Shown: positions 11,559 to 24,384 of the stretch, in pieces
Position numbering within the stretch: position 1 is the stretch's first letter
Layout: each line of letters opens with the position of its first letter
Notes under the pieces: model-generated
Seen by the model: the letters and a program-made list of their open reading frames with translations, nothing else
What the model was told of the DNA's origin: nothing
Databases searched by the model: none
Position numbers and translations under genes: made by a program
Assembly (NCBI GenBank): GCA_037178855.1
Contig: JASJZC010000001.1
Location: 6,138,001 to 6,202,000 of the forward strand
Length of the DNA stretch: 64,000 nucleotides
Direction: 5' to 3'
Origin: Oscheius sp. JU75
Lineage: Eukaryota; Nematoda; Chromadorea; Rhabditida; Rhabditidae

Positions 11559-14500
11559 ATGTTTAGTGCTCATAAAATGACTCAAACGACCATGTCTATC
11601 AAGCAGCTATCCGAGGATGTGGCCAGTAGAATCTCTACTGCTTCCGTCATCGCCTCCCTCGAAGGAGCTGTCCGTCAGCTGGTAGACAACTCGCTTGACG
11701 CCGGAGCTACAAATATTGGTTTATTTCTTGTTTTTCCCCCAAAATTAGTTTTTCAGAGATTCGAGCAGAGGAAAACGGCTATCGTCTCATAGAGGTTGTG
11801 GATAATGGTTCCGGGATTGAGGCGGCAAATTTTGACAAAATATGTGAGCTCTGCTAGCTCATTATGAACATTTCTCTGTCTAGGTAAACCACACCATACT
11901 TCAAAGTTGACAGATCTGGAAGGATTTCAAAACTTGGCCACTCTCGGCTTCAGAGGACAAGCACTGAACGCACTCTGTGCTTTAGGGCAAGTGATATAGG
12001 GTGGCTGCTACATGTTGTTTTTTGGAGAAATGTTACGATTATCACAAAAGCTGCGACGTCACTCCTCGGCACCAGGATGCTTTTTGATCATAGAGGAGCC
12101 CAGATCGAGAAGAACGGGGTGGCAAGACAGGTATGTTGGTTGTTTTGTTAAAGTCTAAAGATCCTTAACTTGCCAAAGAGCTCTCTCTAATATCCGATAT
12201 TTTGTTATTAGGTGTAGGCAGCTTGTATTCTTCTTCGCAGTCCAAACTACTTCTTCCCTGGAAGAGGCGCCAGATTGTGACGATATGTGGATCATACATT
12301 TGAACAGGACATTTGCCTCGAGAACACAGTTTCTTTTTCCAGGTGGGAACAACAATATCGGTGGACACACTGTTCAAGTCGCTGCCCGTACGCCGAAGGG
12401 AGCTGGAGAAGACGAGCAAGCGCGAGTTCACCAAAGTCCTCACCTGTATCCAATCCTTCGCTCTGTCACGGCCCGATGTCAAGTTTATCTGTAGCAACAC
12501 GATCGGCGGGTAGATTTCATGCCAGTCCCTATTTATCAAGCAGTTACAGAAAACGTGCCCAGCTGATCTGTACGCCAGGAGGCGGAAATATGAAAGATCT
12601 TGTGGACAATCTTTTCGGCGGCCGTCTGGACAAGAACAAGATTCTCGAGTTGAAGAGAAGACTTCCGGACGAGGAGATCTGCTCGATTTACGGACTGGAT
12701 TCGGAGAAAGTGGATAGTTATGACGATATCGAGTCTGTCTGAACCTCTTTTTTGTAGTCAAAAAGACGTTCAGACTGACTGGCTTCGTCAGCTCATGCGA
12801 ACAAGGATACGGCAGGAGCGCCGCAGACCGACAGTTCATCTACATTAACAGAAGACCCATCGATTATGTCAAGGTTAGATCAGAAGTTGGTTGTTTTCAT
12901 TTAACATCCAGGTATCCAGTACCGTAAACGAGGTCTACAAGCAGTACAACAAGAAGCAGTATCCGACACTCGTTCTCTTTATTCAAGTGCCAGCCAGTGG
13001 GTTTTTTTTTAGGATAGTTCTGGTCCAGATTGGCGTTATTTTGAGGCAGCTCACGTGTCTGTATAGTTCTAGGAATTGTTACTAGCACAAAAACAACTGA
13101 CCTGAAATAGAGATTTTGAACCACTATTTTCAGGCTCCATCGATGTCAACGTGACCCCAGACAAACGTACCGTCTTCTTCGACAAGGAACGAGAACTTCT
13201 CGCCCTGGTCAGAGCTTCTCTCAAGACGACTTTCGAAAATGTCCTGGCGACTGTCGATAGCTCTTTCCAGCAGAGAACAGCTACACAATGTTTGCCATTT
13301 TCTTCAAACCTGATAAACTATATTCTTTAGCACAGCCCGCAGGGAATGAGCCGACTATCTACGACCGGCTGAAAGATTTCGCTGCTTCGAACAAAAGACC
13401 AGCTGGAGGAGGAGGATTGGCTGCTAGTAGTCAGAAGAAGCCAAAAGTTGAGCCGAGTAAAACTCTTCAAGATTTTGCCTTCAAAGCCATAGCTCATAGA
13501 GTGGGTGACGCAGATGGTGGAGGTGAGAATTATACAAGTTACTCGATTTGATGCGGCAGGCTTGTCATGGTCCGGTTGGATCGTGCTCTGTTTAAAATTG
13601 TAAAGGGACAGTATATCTTACTCCTTTTTTCTGCTCGGCAGAGTCTGCTGAAATAACGGGTTCAAATCCTGCCTGAATCAACCCTTTTTTTGTTTGTTCC
13701 ACAAAACTTTCGGAAATACTTTTCAGTATACTTTAGGACAGAATCACCATTTGGACACTACACTTACAAAAAGAACAAAACGTGAAGTGCTGATGGGGAA
13801 GCCAGGGCTGTCGCATATGCTCAGTTGGCAGTTCCCTACGTATCTTTTCAGTCACATTCGAAAACGAAGAAGAAGAGTCCGTGCCTATCGATGCCATCGA
13901 AAATGTCCATGAACACATTTCGGAGCTGCCTGTCAGCCCAAAACCAGCGGATACGATAGTGGAAGAGGAGACGGAGGTGCTAACGCAGCCCAGCAGCTCT
14001 CAATCTCTCTCTCCCGTAGGCTTATTATTTTTTTAGAAACCCTCTATTTGTTGCAGGAGAAAAAATTCAATCGAGTCATGTTGACCGATATGTCGCGTGG
14101 GCTCGAGGTACATAATCCGAGATCAGATGAGCCCGTTCTGGATGTAATAGCCACACAGATGGACTTGGAAAGTCCAAACACCACACCTACAAGCGTATTT
14201 TCCACCATATCCAAATAAAAGTCATTTGCAGGATGAACCCTCGACCTCGAAATCCGTATTCTTCAGACCTCAGCAGAGGGTCAAGTTTACGACGGCCTTG
14301 TTTCGCGAGAGAATGCAGCATTTGAAGGCCACACGAGCCGCCAAAGTGGAAGTTTTTAGGTATGTGCTTTATATGGATTTTGTCACTAAAAAACTTTTAC
14401 AGTCAAATAGTCTCGCAGTTTTCGGCGGCCGCGAACAACAAGGACGAGGCCGAGGCGGAGCTCACCAAGCGACTTCTCAAGACCGATCTGGCCCGGATGG

Positions 14501-15340
14501 AAATCGTCGGACAATTCAACAAGGCCTTCATCATCACACGGCTCGATGAGCAGCTCTTTATTGTGGATCAGCACGCGGCCGACGAGAAGTACAACTTTGA
14601 GAGGTTTCAGCGCAAGGCCAAGATTGAGACGCAGAAGCTGCTGAGGTAATAGTCATTAGCATAGTTTCAGATTAGATGGTGGTTCTTTGAAGAAATAGCG
14701 GTTCCGAACCGCTGTTCTGGAATCTGCAGTTTTCTAATAGTATAGTGAATTTCAGACCACAGCTGCTGGATTTCGGACGAGTGCAGGAGATGGTCATTCG
14801 GGACAATCTCAATATTTTCCAGGCGAATGGTTTCGAGTTTGACTTCCAGGAAGACGGTTTTTTTTGTTTTCAACATAAGAATCGAATCGTACATTCCAGA
14901 TGAGCAATGCACACGAGCCTATCTGGTCGGCTTCCCAGTGATCTACAGTCGACAGTTTGATAAACAGGGTTTGTTTTTTGCACAACAATTTAAAAGAGGT
15001 GTCAATTTCAGATATTGACGAGATAATTTCGGTCGTTCGCGAATTTCCCGGCCAAATGTACCGTCCTGCGAAGACGAGAGCCATCTTCGCCTCCAGGGCA
15101 TGCAGGAAATCGGTGATGGTCGGCACAGCTCTCTCGCAGCCGCAGATGAGAAAGATTGTACACAATTTGGTTGCTCTCAATCAGCCATGGGTAGGTCTTG
15201 CTGCTTTTTCGAGACTGCTAACTGTTAGGCTGAACGTAGCAACAAATGCCTGCTTCCAGAATTGTCCCCACGGACGCCCAACTCTCCGTCATCTGCTGAA
15301 TCTGAGCCATCTCGACAACAAGCTACAACTTAAAAAATAG
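11559..15340 (+). CDS. pms-2: DNA mismatch repair endonuclease PMS2
   Basis: PMS2 pairs with MLH1 as MutL-alpha and nicks the daughter strand in mismatch repair. The GHKL ATPase motifs are present: [38 protein letters not shown] then [10 protein letters not shown], and [17 protein letters not shown]. The transducer domain carries [11 protein letters not shown] and [11 protein letters not shown]. After an acidic linker the C-terminal nuclease domain shows the metal-binding signature [13 protein letters not shown], then [12 protein letters not shown] and [13 protein letters not shown]. The last two are the conserved C-terminal elements that separate PMS2 from MLH1. About 17 exons link in phase. 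One intron (11987-12027) appears to use a GC donor, and the junction near 12716-12757 is uncertain. In-frame Met codons at 11559, 11577 and 11592 are all possible starts. A tRNA-like element sits in the intron 13523-13849. Confidence 0.93.
13563..13680 (+). repeat. tRNA-like element in a PMS2 intron
   Basis: An A-box-like segment near 13567 is followed by a clear B box (ACGGGTTCAAATCCTGCC near 13660) and a T run. It lies inside the intron 13523-13849 and has no fitting acceptor stem. Confidence 0.45.
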
Positions 15341-16722
15341 ACTATTTTTCGTTCACATTTTGTCAAACCTTGGGTAATGAATGATTGCCATTCGATTCAG
15401 CAGACTGACCCCCGATAATAATTCAGTTCTCCCGCAGTTTCTTCCCTTCTAGCGCGCAATCGATTCCAGTCAATTGGGAGATCTGTTTTTGTCTGATCAG
15501 CTCGTTCTTTCTGTCCACTGTTTGCTTGTCAATCCGACGGTCAACACGAGCCGTGACCTCCACTTTTCTCTAGTGCTAATTGCACCTTGTTACACCCCTC
15601 CCCCCATTCCTCAATCCTCGCTAATATCATCGACAGCCCGACATGATTATGAACTATTTGTCGGGGAGAAACTGACAGCTGTCAAAGTTTGAAGGCAGTT
15701 ACGGAACTAAATACCACTTATTGTCAGGACAAAGTGGCTGTTCTTTCCCACCTTTCCATTAGTTTTTGGGCCTAGATCAAAGACTTCAAAGAGCCCACTT
15801 TGACATTTTATGACAACATTGGAATCGCTTGTAACAGGTGTTCAAAAAACGGGCTCGAGTTTCGGGGTTTTAGAGAGAGGGTGAGTCGAAAAATGTCATG
15901 TTTTTGCCGTCAAGTGCTACTGACTTGTCATTAGGAGAATGCTCGGGCATGTAGCCCGCTAAAGTTCGAGACTGACCAAGAAGAACAATCTATACTGCCG
16001 TATTGAGAGAATCTACTCCTGGTCGAGGATAGCTCTAGGCAGCAAGAGTCTCTCCAGGACAGTTAGAAGAAGATATCAAACAGATTACCGTGACGATTGT
16101 TATCCGGTCGTAGGATATGAAGAGATCACCTAGCTTGGATTCAACCCATTCACGAGGACAACGCTAAAATTGCATCTTTCGAGAAGTCTACCTTCTGTCT
16201 CTCACTGTCGTGACTACTTCGAGTACTAGCAAGTGTAAGTTAATTTCTAATTTAAATCGTGACCAGTCAGGCTCTCTCAGTCAAAATACTGTTAGGGTTC
16301 TTATGCTTCGGAAGAGACAGTGTTCCTGTCATCGTCGTTACGGTTTCCCTACTAGAGAAGCAGGAATGAATATAGAAGAATCACTAAGTTTCTATTTCAC
16401 AGCTTCGGTACTCAATACCGGATAGTAATAACAAAAAACCATTACTCGCGCTATGAAATGTCTACTCATGGAACCCTAATCGATTAGTCATGCACTGACT
16501 CAGCAAGAACACAGTTTGATTGGAATCGAAGTTGACCACGCGACAGCCCCTTAGCCTCTGTCTCGCTTGTCGCTAACCACGTCGTTGTTGTTCGGCCTGC
16601 CTGGGGTGGGTCCACAGCTGACAGCCGGGTGGCGGGAGAGCGTCGAAGGCAGAGACGCAGACTCATTGATCGCGCGCACACAGCCTCTCTCTCGCTTACT
16701 CGCTCCCGAACTCCACCTCAAC
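15341..16722. other. Intergenic region between PMS2 and the RUN/SH3 gene
   Basis: About 1.4 kb with no gene I can support. It is the promoter region of the next gene. The frame of that gene is open back to 16567, so a longer N-terminus is possible. Confidence 0.5.
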
Positions 16723-19700
16723 ATGGTGGAGCTATGCGGGCTCAAGATGTTTCCCGAGGAGGACAACTGGCCGGAGGACATCGACACCCGGGTTGCGAAT
16801 CTCGACTTTGGAGGGGATAGTGTCCTTTTTGAGGTTAGTTTTTTTTCCACACATTTTTGTCTTATTTCATCATCCTATCACCTTTCAAATCTTTCTTCTC
16901 TTCCCTTTCGTTATCAGTGTTTTCTAGTTCCCTTATCTCCATAAGCCCCTGAGAATTTGTTGCGGAAAACAGTAGTCATTTAGTTTTAGATGAGAGAGCG
17001 CACTCTGTTTACGGGTTTCAAGGGAATATTGACAGGCATAACGTGTCAGATTTTTACAGTTTGATATGCCCTTCAAAAAGACATATTTTTGTTAAAAAAA
17101 AACCATTGATGGACTGACAGCTGTTAATCCAAATAGCCGCAAATAAGGAGACTTCTTTTAAGAAAAGATCTCTTATTCAATGTCAGTCTGTCATTTCCAG
17201 ACTACCGGAAATGCTTGTGCATTTATGAGAACACCCATTTTAAAGTTGAACCCAACGTGCTTTTCTACCTAATTAGTTATTGACAGTCGGCCCTCATTTA
17301 GGAAGAGACCCTTGTCAATCATTGTCTATCAAAATGACTGTCAACAAACCAAGCAATCCTCTAACTAGAACTGTTAGATAGGGCGCATGTCAATAATTTC
17401 CCTCACAAATAATCCAAAGGAAACATAGATGGGGCAAATATTGTGTCTTTCAGAGCTTCGACCCCTCCGTCTCGACGGACTCTCTCGACTCGGAACAGCT
17501 GAGAGAACAATGTCGACCGCGACAAGACGACTACCAGATGACTTTCGCGGACAGTGGTCACTGGCAGAGCCAGCTAGCCACTCCCGGACTTACAACCTGG
17601 GGACGGATACACTCGACTGAGCCACTGGATGAGAAGGTCGTCTCGGCTCCCAATATGACCGGGATTAGAGGCACGACAACGACGTCTTCAAACCAGCCAC
17701 GAACCTCCAGTCTACTAGCAAACTTTGTGGACAGTAGACGATCCGAGGGACTACGCTTTGTGGATGTGAACGACAACGAGATAACAGCAGAGCCGGAAGA
17801 TAGATGGAGAAGGATCAGTTCGGCTCCGGCCAAACCGAAGAGAACTTTTGCCGATCTGCAGAAGGATATTGCTCCGGAGCTTCAGTTTTTGGCCTTGCCT
17901 CACAAGGTCAGTTTGACACAAGTAGTATCGTACATCCATTTTCGTTTTGAAACATGACCGAGCTAGCCTTCGAGTCTCTTTGACTGTAGCTGAGAGAGAT
18001 AGGTTGACAGGGCTTGGATTTCTCTCTCCACAATATCATCTGGCAGTACATATATATTTGAAACAGTACCCTGTCTTACTCAATCTGACAGAAGCCTGTC
18101 CCTTCGTCAGTACGAGTTTTCTCTGTACCTGTAACACAATAGATCATCTTATTCTTTTCTGGTTTCTCCTAACTTTTTACTACTACTGTACCCATAATAT
18201 TCAGATGCCTTCCCTCTGCGAGTCATCTTCTCTCTCCTTGAGCGACGTGATGCTAAAAGTTCAACGAGAAGGTCTCCCCGGATTGACATCAGAAAGAGAC
18301 CTCAACTTTCCTGTTCTCCTAGCAGATGACTCTCCGGACAGCGGTTTGGGATGCAGTGGTCCGGCTCACATCGAAGACTGGGCATCGTTGTCCGTTCTCC
18401 TGCCAAGGTGAGCTACTGACTTCCGGTCGGAGGAGTCTGGTCCAGAGAGGCGCCAAGAGCAAACGTATCGCCGGCTCCTCTCTCCTCGTCCTATTACATC
18501 CTTCCGCGCCTTCGAGACTCATTATTGCCCCTGGCAAATATTCTCGCCAGCAAGCGCTTGAAAAATGAGGGGATAATGCATTTGGGACGTGAGGCATGAA
18601 CGGGGGAATCAAAAAACACAACTGGAATGAATGGGTATCTTACCCAGCCACTAATGGTCACTTTTTGGGGTCAAGACTTCACCTATCCTTTTAGCAATAT
18701 TCTGCAAATTTGTAGAGCCGATCAAGATCTACTATGCAAAACATCGGTTTTCTGAAAAATTATCTCCTGGGCAGGAAATTAGGGGTTTAAGTTGGGCACC
18801 GGTATCACAATCAGATCAGCTTTTGAACCCAAGTAAGCATACCGGAGAAATCCTAAAACTCAGTAAGGGGAGAGGATTAATGCCAGAGCCCATTGCTTTG
18901 TCTACATCCTTCATAAAGCTCCAATGTACAAGCACTGTTCCAACGAGACCATATCGCTGTGTCTGCCCCCCTACAAAAAACGGGACAGTCGCCCGCATTC
19001 CACACATTCTCCGTTTCGAAACTTCCGTTCTTTTTGCTCCCCTTCTAATCACTTTCGTAATTCGCTTATGAACCCACTGACGTCAGTCTAGGCGCCCCTG
19101 AATTGGCTATGCAAGTTGCTCGAGGGACGGAGGAGGATCGATGCGGACCCGTGAAGCTGAGGGGACCCTCGAGATTCCAATTCCGGGGGAAGCAGAAGGG
19201 ACCGGAGAGGAAATGGACTTGTTTACAGACATGTTGCCGACGCGTGCAGTTTCTTCAAGAACAACTCGCAGCTGCTCTGTGGCCCTGCACAGTCGACGTC
19301 GAACTGTATCGAGGGAAGTAGTCGGAGGAGTCAACCATGCAGGACTTGCTTCAGGGTCCGAAAGAGGTAAGACTCAACAAAATGGGCTATTGAACCTGGT
19401 AGAAGCTTTGAGGATAGTCTAGAGAAGACAGTGAACTGACTCACTATGCCTCACTTTACAGCTATTTTTTTAATCTCGAGATTTACACGTTTGGTATCGT
19501 TCTGAAACTCTTAGTGTGAATAAGAAGATGGAGTAATTTTCTAGGGTAACGTGGTCTCTCCGACCGATATAGAAACTCCATGCGGCACGCTTCAGAAGAC
19601 AAGGCGCGCCTCTATCGCTCAACTAAATCGTAGTTTCGGGAGCTTAGATGTCATTGATGAGCTTTCGATGCTGTGTAAAATAGTGCTGCTTGGTCACTTT

Positions 19701-21051
19701 GACAAGGTTAGAACCTTAGACGTTGGTCTCTTGAAAATTAGCTGTGAAGTGGATGGAAATCAAAGGGAAAGAAGTCCTAAAAAAGTAATTTCTTGTCTCA
19801 GTGCAACCAGTGATTCTTCAGGCTTCATCCACCTTCATGGGCCCATTCGACAACCTCCCGCCACGTCCTATGTGACTGTTCCGATGCCGGAGATGGCCTA
19901 ATGCCTAGAACTCCTCGTACCGCGGTCAAACCAGCCCTGAGAGCACGAGAACTGTCAGTCGTTGGCCTCCCGATCTACAACGACAAACGTCTGCTTGTCG
20001 AGAATGTAGTGGAAGGAGTGGCAGCTGTGGCCCGAGGGGATGGAGGAGCGCAACTGATCGCAACCCTCGTCACTCTCATCACCGATGGACTGAAAGAAGA
20101 GTTCACGGCCTGGAAAATGATAACTACAGTCACGGCACCAGGCCCCGCCACGAAGGATGTCTACTCGATTGTGAAGGAACTGGACACGAGCGAGAAGTCC
20201 CCTAATTCTCGTGTGGAGATCTTTTTCGAAGAGCTGCTAAGGTAAATCGACATAAATTCTTTTCCTATTACGATATTAATAGGGAACACTCTCTCGACTG
20301 CTGGCTTTGCTACGTGGTTCTGAAGGAAAATGTTTTGGCCAAAATGTACGACGACTCTGCTTTCCTCCTAAGAGCTCCCTCTGCCTACAGATCTCTTCTC
20401 TGGAGACTCATCGACAGTCTGGCCCTGCTACCAGGTACCACAAATAGGAATAACCTAAACAGAACCTGTTCAGTGCTAGAGACCAGAGAGTCAATTCTGA
20501 GCCAGTACCAGACGAGATCCATGTACTCTGGTCCATCTCGACTACCAGGTGACAGTCGTGTACCTAAGAGCTCTTCCGTACCGGCTCGTCTTTCGACAGC
20601 TCCAGCTATAAGGCCCTCCCGAATACCAGTTTCTAGAAAGTGAGTTGAAGTGTACCTGCATTATGGCTATTGCTCGAATACATGGCTGAAAAAAGTCCAG
20701 ATGTGTCACATGGCGCAGTTGGTTAGAGCGCTGGTTGGGGGTAACAGCTTCGACTTCCGCTCGGAACAATCATTCTATATTTTGAGATCAGAGCTTGGAA
20801 CGAATATATATTATTATTTTTCTTTCAGCCGTCCATCGATGAGCCGTGCTTCGTCTATTTCCAACTATCAGTCGCCTCTGGCCTCCGTAATGATGGACAG
20901 CAACGAGCCCGGACAGTTGACAGTCAGTCGCGGCGAGAAAGTCCGTGTTCTGACGAGACGAGGCCAAGTGGCTCATGTAACAAGAGTTCGACCACGATAT
21001 GACAGCATACGAACGGGTGTGGTGCCCGTGTCAATTCTCAACTTCCAATGA
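16723..21051 (+). CDS. RUN and SH3 domain protein (RUSC / UNC-14 type)
   Basis: RUSC proteins and nematode UNC-14 are adaptors for kinesin-driven axonal transport. N-terminal exons at 16723-16833, 17454-17906 and 18205-18409 encode a long acidic, Ser/Thr-rich, probably disordered region (for instance MFPEEDNWPEDIDTRVANLD). The C-terminal half is well linked: 19545-19706, 19822-19871, 19909-20241, 20283 to about 20639, 20829-21051. It holds a RUN-like helical domain (ENVVEGVAAVARGDGG, then LVTLITDGLKEEFTAWKM, FFEELLREHSLDCWLCYVVL, SLLWRLIDSLALLPG), a basic Ser/Pro linker, and a final SH3 (GQLTVSRGEKVRVLTRRG, ending GVVPVSILNF). The part between 18410 and 19337 is unresolved: the phase-2 donor at 18410 has no partner I can find, and MQDLLQGPKE at 19337 could be an internal exon or the start of a second transcript or gene. 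Intron 20640-20828 holds a tRNA-like element. Confidence 0.7.
20709..20770 (+). repeat. tRNA-like element in RUN/SH3 intron
   Basis: A near-perfect A-box region, TGGCGCAGTTGGTTAGAGCG, is followed by a decayed B box (GCTTCGACTTCCGC). It lies within an intron and does not fold as a complete tRNA by eye. Confidence 0.55.
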
Positions 21052-21182
21052 TCTTCTCTGCTCTATACTCTCGCCCCCGGTCTGCCCAGTTCTAGCCACA
21101 ACAGTTGCTACCAGTGATCTGACACAGCTATCTAGTCATGTAAACTGTCACCAGGCATTTTTGAAAACAGGCTTACGAGCAT

Positions 21183-21188
21183 AATAAA
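21183..21188 (+). terminator. Poly(A) signal of the RUN/SH3 gene
   Basis: AATAAA, 132 bp past the stop codon at 21049-21051. Confidence 0.6.
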
Positions 21189-21249
21189 TATATTTATCGG
21201 TTACACGAAGAGACGAGACTATGTCCATCTGCTCGTTTCTGGCATGTGC

Positions 21250-21534
21250 TCATCTGACAGAGGCAGAACGTTTGTTGCGAGGTCGACCTGCCTTGCTTCG
21301 TCCGTCGTCGCCATCGTTTACTCCTCTATACTTGTGACAACGTAGTTTTTTTGACTCTCGCTCCACAAGTTCGAGCCAGAGCTTGTTCGTTTGCACGACA
21401 GTGCGACCAGAACAGTTGGCATTGATTTCTGAACTTACTGCCTTCAGTGCAACTTCAGCCGTTCTCCTTCTAAGGCTAGCTCCTTTCTTGTCGAGACCCT
21501 TTAAGACGAACAGTCGCGCAGTTCCGGTCGACAT
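21250..21534 (-). CDS. Small basic protein with an AT-hook-like tail
   Basis: Not recognised. A single-exon frame of 94 codons starts MSTGTARLFVLKGLDKKGAS, continues with a helical-looking stretch (TAEVALKAVSSEINANCSG, then NKLWLELVERESKKLRC), and ends in DGRSKAGRPRNKRSASVR. The GRPRNKR element resembles an AT-hook core. The start lies about 195 bp below the LIN-9 stop on the same strand, and an ACCTCAG acceptor lies between them, so it could be the second gene of an operon with lin-9. A DNA-binding role is inference from composition. An earlier in-frame GTG is open but is not a likely start. Confidence 0.5.
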   Translation of the reverse strand: MSTGTARLFVLKGLDKKGASLRRRTAEVALKAVSSEINANCSGRTVVQTNKLWLELVERESKKLRCHKYRGVNDGDDGRSKAGRPRNKRSASVR

Positions 21535-21728
21535 CAAATGGCCCACAGTGTGTTCCCTTATCGTTTCTGCCTTTTTTCAGTAACTGGGTTCTGCTCCTGA
21601 GGTTGCAAACACGATGCAATCCTGACCTCGAGTTGCCCTCTCATTCGAATAAAATACACTGGATGTTAGGAATTTACGTAAAATGGCAGAATAAATGATA
21701 GATAAATGACACAATGGGGGAGGGAGTA

Positions 21729-24384
21729 TCACCTGTTAGAGAGAGCACCAGTTTGAAGCATCATAGCGTGGATCTGCTTCATGTGCACCTCGACGTGATC
21801 CTGGAAGCAGGCGGCGTTTTTCGGCGAAATCTAAGAGAAAAAGCATCAAACGAATTGACAAAACAAGTATACCTTGGTTCGAATTTCCGACATGGTCTCG
21901 CTGAGCATTTGTAAATCGACCGGGCTCAGGGTGTGCTGTCCAAGGTTTCGGATCTGAAAAGAACTTCTTGGAAAAGTGTGAGATAAGGGGTCACCTGAAG
22001 AAGAAGAGCGGTCAGAGAGGTAATAAGAGAGATGGCCTTCGGCTCATTGACGTTCAGCCCGTTGTTGCAGCGACGAACAATCTGCTGGGCCTGGCTCGTA
22101 CACTGTTTCTTCAGGTTATCGGCCTTCAGCGAGGCATGGCCCTGAACCATTGTAATAAAATGTGTTTGGCATTTAGCCCGTTTGGCAGCGACGAACGATC
22201 TTCCATGTGTCTCTATTTGCCTGTAGTCTTTTGTAGACACTAAGGGTTTTGACGCGAGGAATCAAGAATCAGAGTTCGATCCGCCCGAGAACTAACTTTT
22301 TGTGAAGTACCATTTTGTAGTGTTTTTGAACTGAATAAGAAAATACGATCTTTTTCGGGGGTATCCGGTATCCATAAAAAGTTAGAGCTTCAAAGTTTTA
22401 GCGTAAATCTTGGTACATTCCTAAGAGGTCCTAGTCGAACAAACCGACCCGGGATCAATCTCCCGTCGGTAAAACTTTTTCAACAAGTTATTTAGAGAAG
22501 AAACGACACGAGAGGAGTTCCCTAAGTGATTAATTTGCAAGAACATTGGGGATAGCCAGCGTCGAATCACAAAAAATGGAATTACATCTGTCAACTGGAG
22601 GCTCAGCTGTGAATTGTATTCCTGTACGCCCTGCATGTAAATGGTCATCTGCTTGTTGATCGTCTCCAGATCAATAACAACCTGCGCGTACTTCTCCTGA
22701 AACTTTTTTTCATTAAAAAAAACCATGAAAGGTACCTGGAACAAGGGATTGTAGTCATTGCTGAGCAAGTTGACCTTCTCCGCCTCGAGATTCAACTCGG
22801 AGAGCTGACGGACCATTTTCTTCTTCAGATCGATCAACTTTGACAGCTTCACGAGGATCACAAGCATTCTGACAGGGAAATTTCCAACCTTGTCAGTGTC
22901 TGAAAGCTCAATTTGTAGTCAAAAAAAGTCAGGCGGATACCCGGCTCCTTCTTGATCGGCTTGGCCATTTCTCTCTTTTCTGGATGCAGAACAGCGGGTT
23001 TCGTGTGCAGGCTGTACGGTAGTCTCGCAGAGACCTGTTCCGTGAAATAGGAGATCGGGACCATGTCCAGCTGTCCATCCAGCATAACCTGGACATCTTC
23101 GACCTTCAACGGCGGAATCATGTCTTCTTTTTCGAAAATGATTCTGTAGCCGTCCTTCAGCACCGCGTCAATGGTTCCACTATAGATTCCGTCCTTCGGG
23201 TAGTGAATTCGGGCATATACTCGGTTACCGACGGTCAGTGGACGAGGAATTTTCAGAGGGAGATCCGTGACATCATAGCCTGGACGAGCGAAAAGGCTCC
23301 CGTCGTAAATGCCCCTGATTTTGGTTCTCTTCTGCTCCAACGAGGCGCGTTCTTCGGCGAAAAATTGCGGCGAGCAGCGTCTCGGCTTTCCTACAAGTTT
23401 CACGAGTCATTTTAAACAAAAAAGAACGGACCTAGAAGACGTCTAATGGTTTTCCACTGCTGCTTGTTCAGCATGTTGGTTTTAAGAGTGGGAAAGGCCT
23501 CCTTCAGGATGGTCTGGAAGTCATTCTCGGACAGGAAGAGCGGCTCATCAACGGACGAGTAGAAGAACTCGCAGATGGTCCATCTTCTGGCCTTGTGAAG
23601 GGACAGGGTGTGTGCGAGTCGCTTGGTGCCAAGTCGCTCGGCCAGCGCATCACGATCGCGTTCCAGTCTGCAGCACTTTTTTGTTGAAATGCAATAAATT
23701 TGGACAAACTTGGTCAATTTTCGTTGAGCCGATGTATGCTGGACAGGTGGACTGATTGTTGCAGTGGGCATGGATTCCTCGACATCTTCCATCTCTTTTG
23801 GAGTGTCCGGGCCGGTCTAAAAGGGCAGAAACTGGCAGAAAAGCTTGACTAATTACCGTATCGTACAAAGAAGCCGTAGAAGCAGATGCAGACCTCGGAA
23901 GAGACGAAAGACTGGCCTCGTTTGAGATGGTAATTTCTGTATCCAGGCTCTATAAACACCAAAAATGATATCAAAAGAGTTGTTCTCACTTCAAGAAAGT
24001 CCATCCCGTCCATTCCAGATTGGTGACTCGAGAAGGAGTCCCTGACAGACTGCCGCTTTCTAGGACTCGTTCCAGTTCTCGGACTGGAAACGGCTGCTCT
24101 GAAAATGCAAAAATTGCAAAGCTTAATTAGAACAAACTTCTTTGGCGTTTTATTCCTAGGAGAGCGATGACGATGATTTGGCGAATCCGGCTCATCATTC
24201 CTGTATCTTGAGGGAAGTTTCGAGGCTTGTCGAAGTCCATACGGGGTTGTTGGCGTCTGTTCTCTTTGCTTAAAAAAAGTGAATTTGTTGCAGAAAGAAG
24301 GGGTGAAACTACCATGGAGGCCATTGTGGAGCTGTTCTGCTGTTGGCCAAACAATTTTGAGTCAAACTCGTGCTTTTCGTTCAT
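21729..24384 (-). CDS. lin-9: LIN-9 subunit of the DREAM/MuvB complex
   Basis: LIN-9 is a MuvB core subunit; with LIN-35 Rb and E2F/DP it represses, and with B-Myb it activates, cell-cycle genes. ATG is at 24382-24384, 7 bp after an ATATTTCAG acceptor, again as in trans-splicing. After a basic Ser/Pro N-terminus the DIRP domain is clear: WTICEFFYSSVDEPLFLSEN, FQTILKEAFPTLKTNML, then QQWKTIRRLLGKPRRCSPQF and FAEERASLEQKRTKIR. A Tudor-like segment follows (VGNRVYARIHYPKDGIYSGT, DGYRIIFEKEDMIPPLKVED). The C-terminus is coiled coil, then the conserved tail: LTALLLQIRNLGQHTLSPVD, CFQDHVEVHMKQIHAMMLQT. Stop at 21729-21731. One intron around 22236-22480 holds two tRNA-like fragments. Confidence 0.93.
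22236..22475 (+). repeat. Two tRNA-like fragments in a LIN-9 intron
   Basis: A B-box-like AGAGTTCGATCCGCC sits near 22276. A second fragment at 22436-22475 reads ACCCGGGATCAATCTCCC followed by GTCGGTAAAAC, close to the tail of the 55207-55297 element. Both lack a full A box. Confidence 0.4.

Noticed and set aside
12165-12839. 224-codon minus-strand frame
   Set aside because: It is antisense to clearly coding PMS2 exons and runs through their introns; a shadow.
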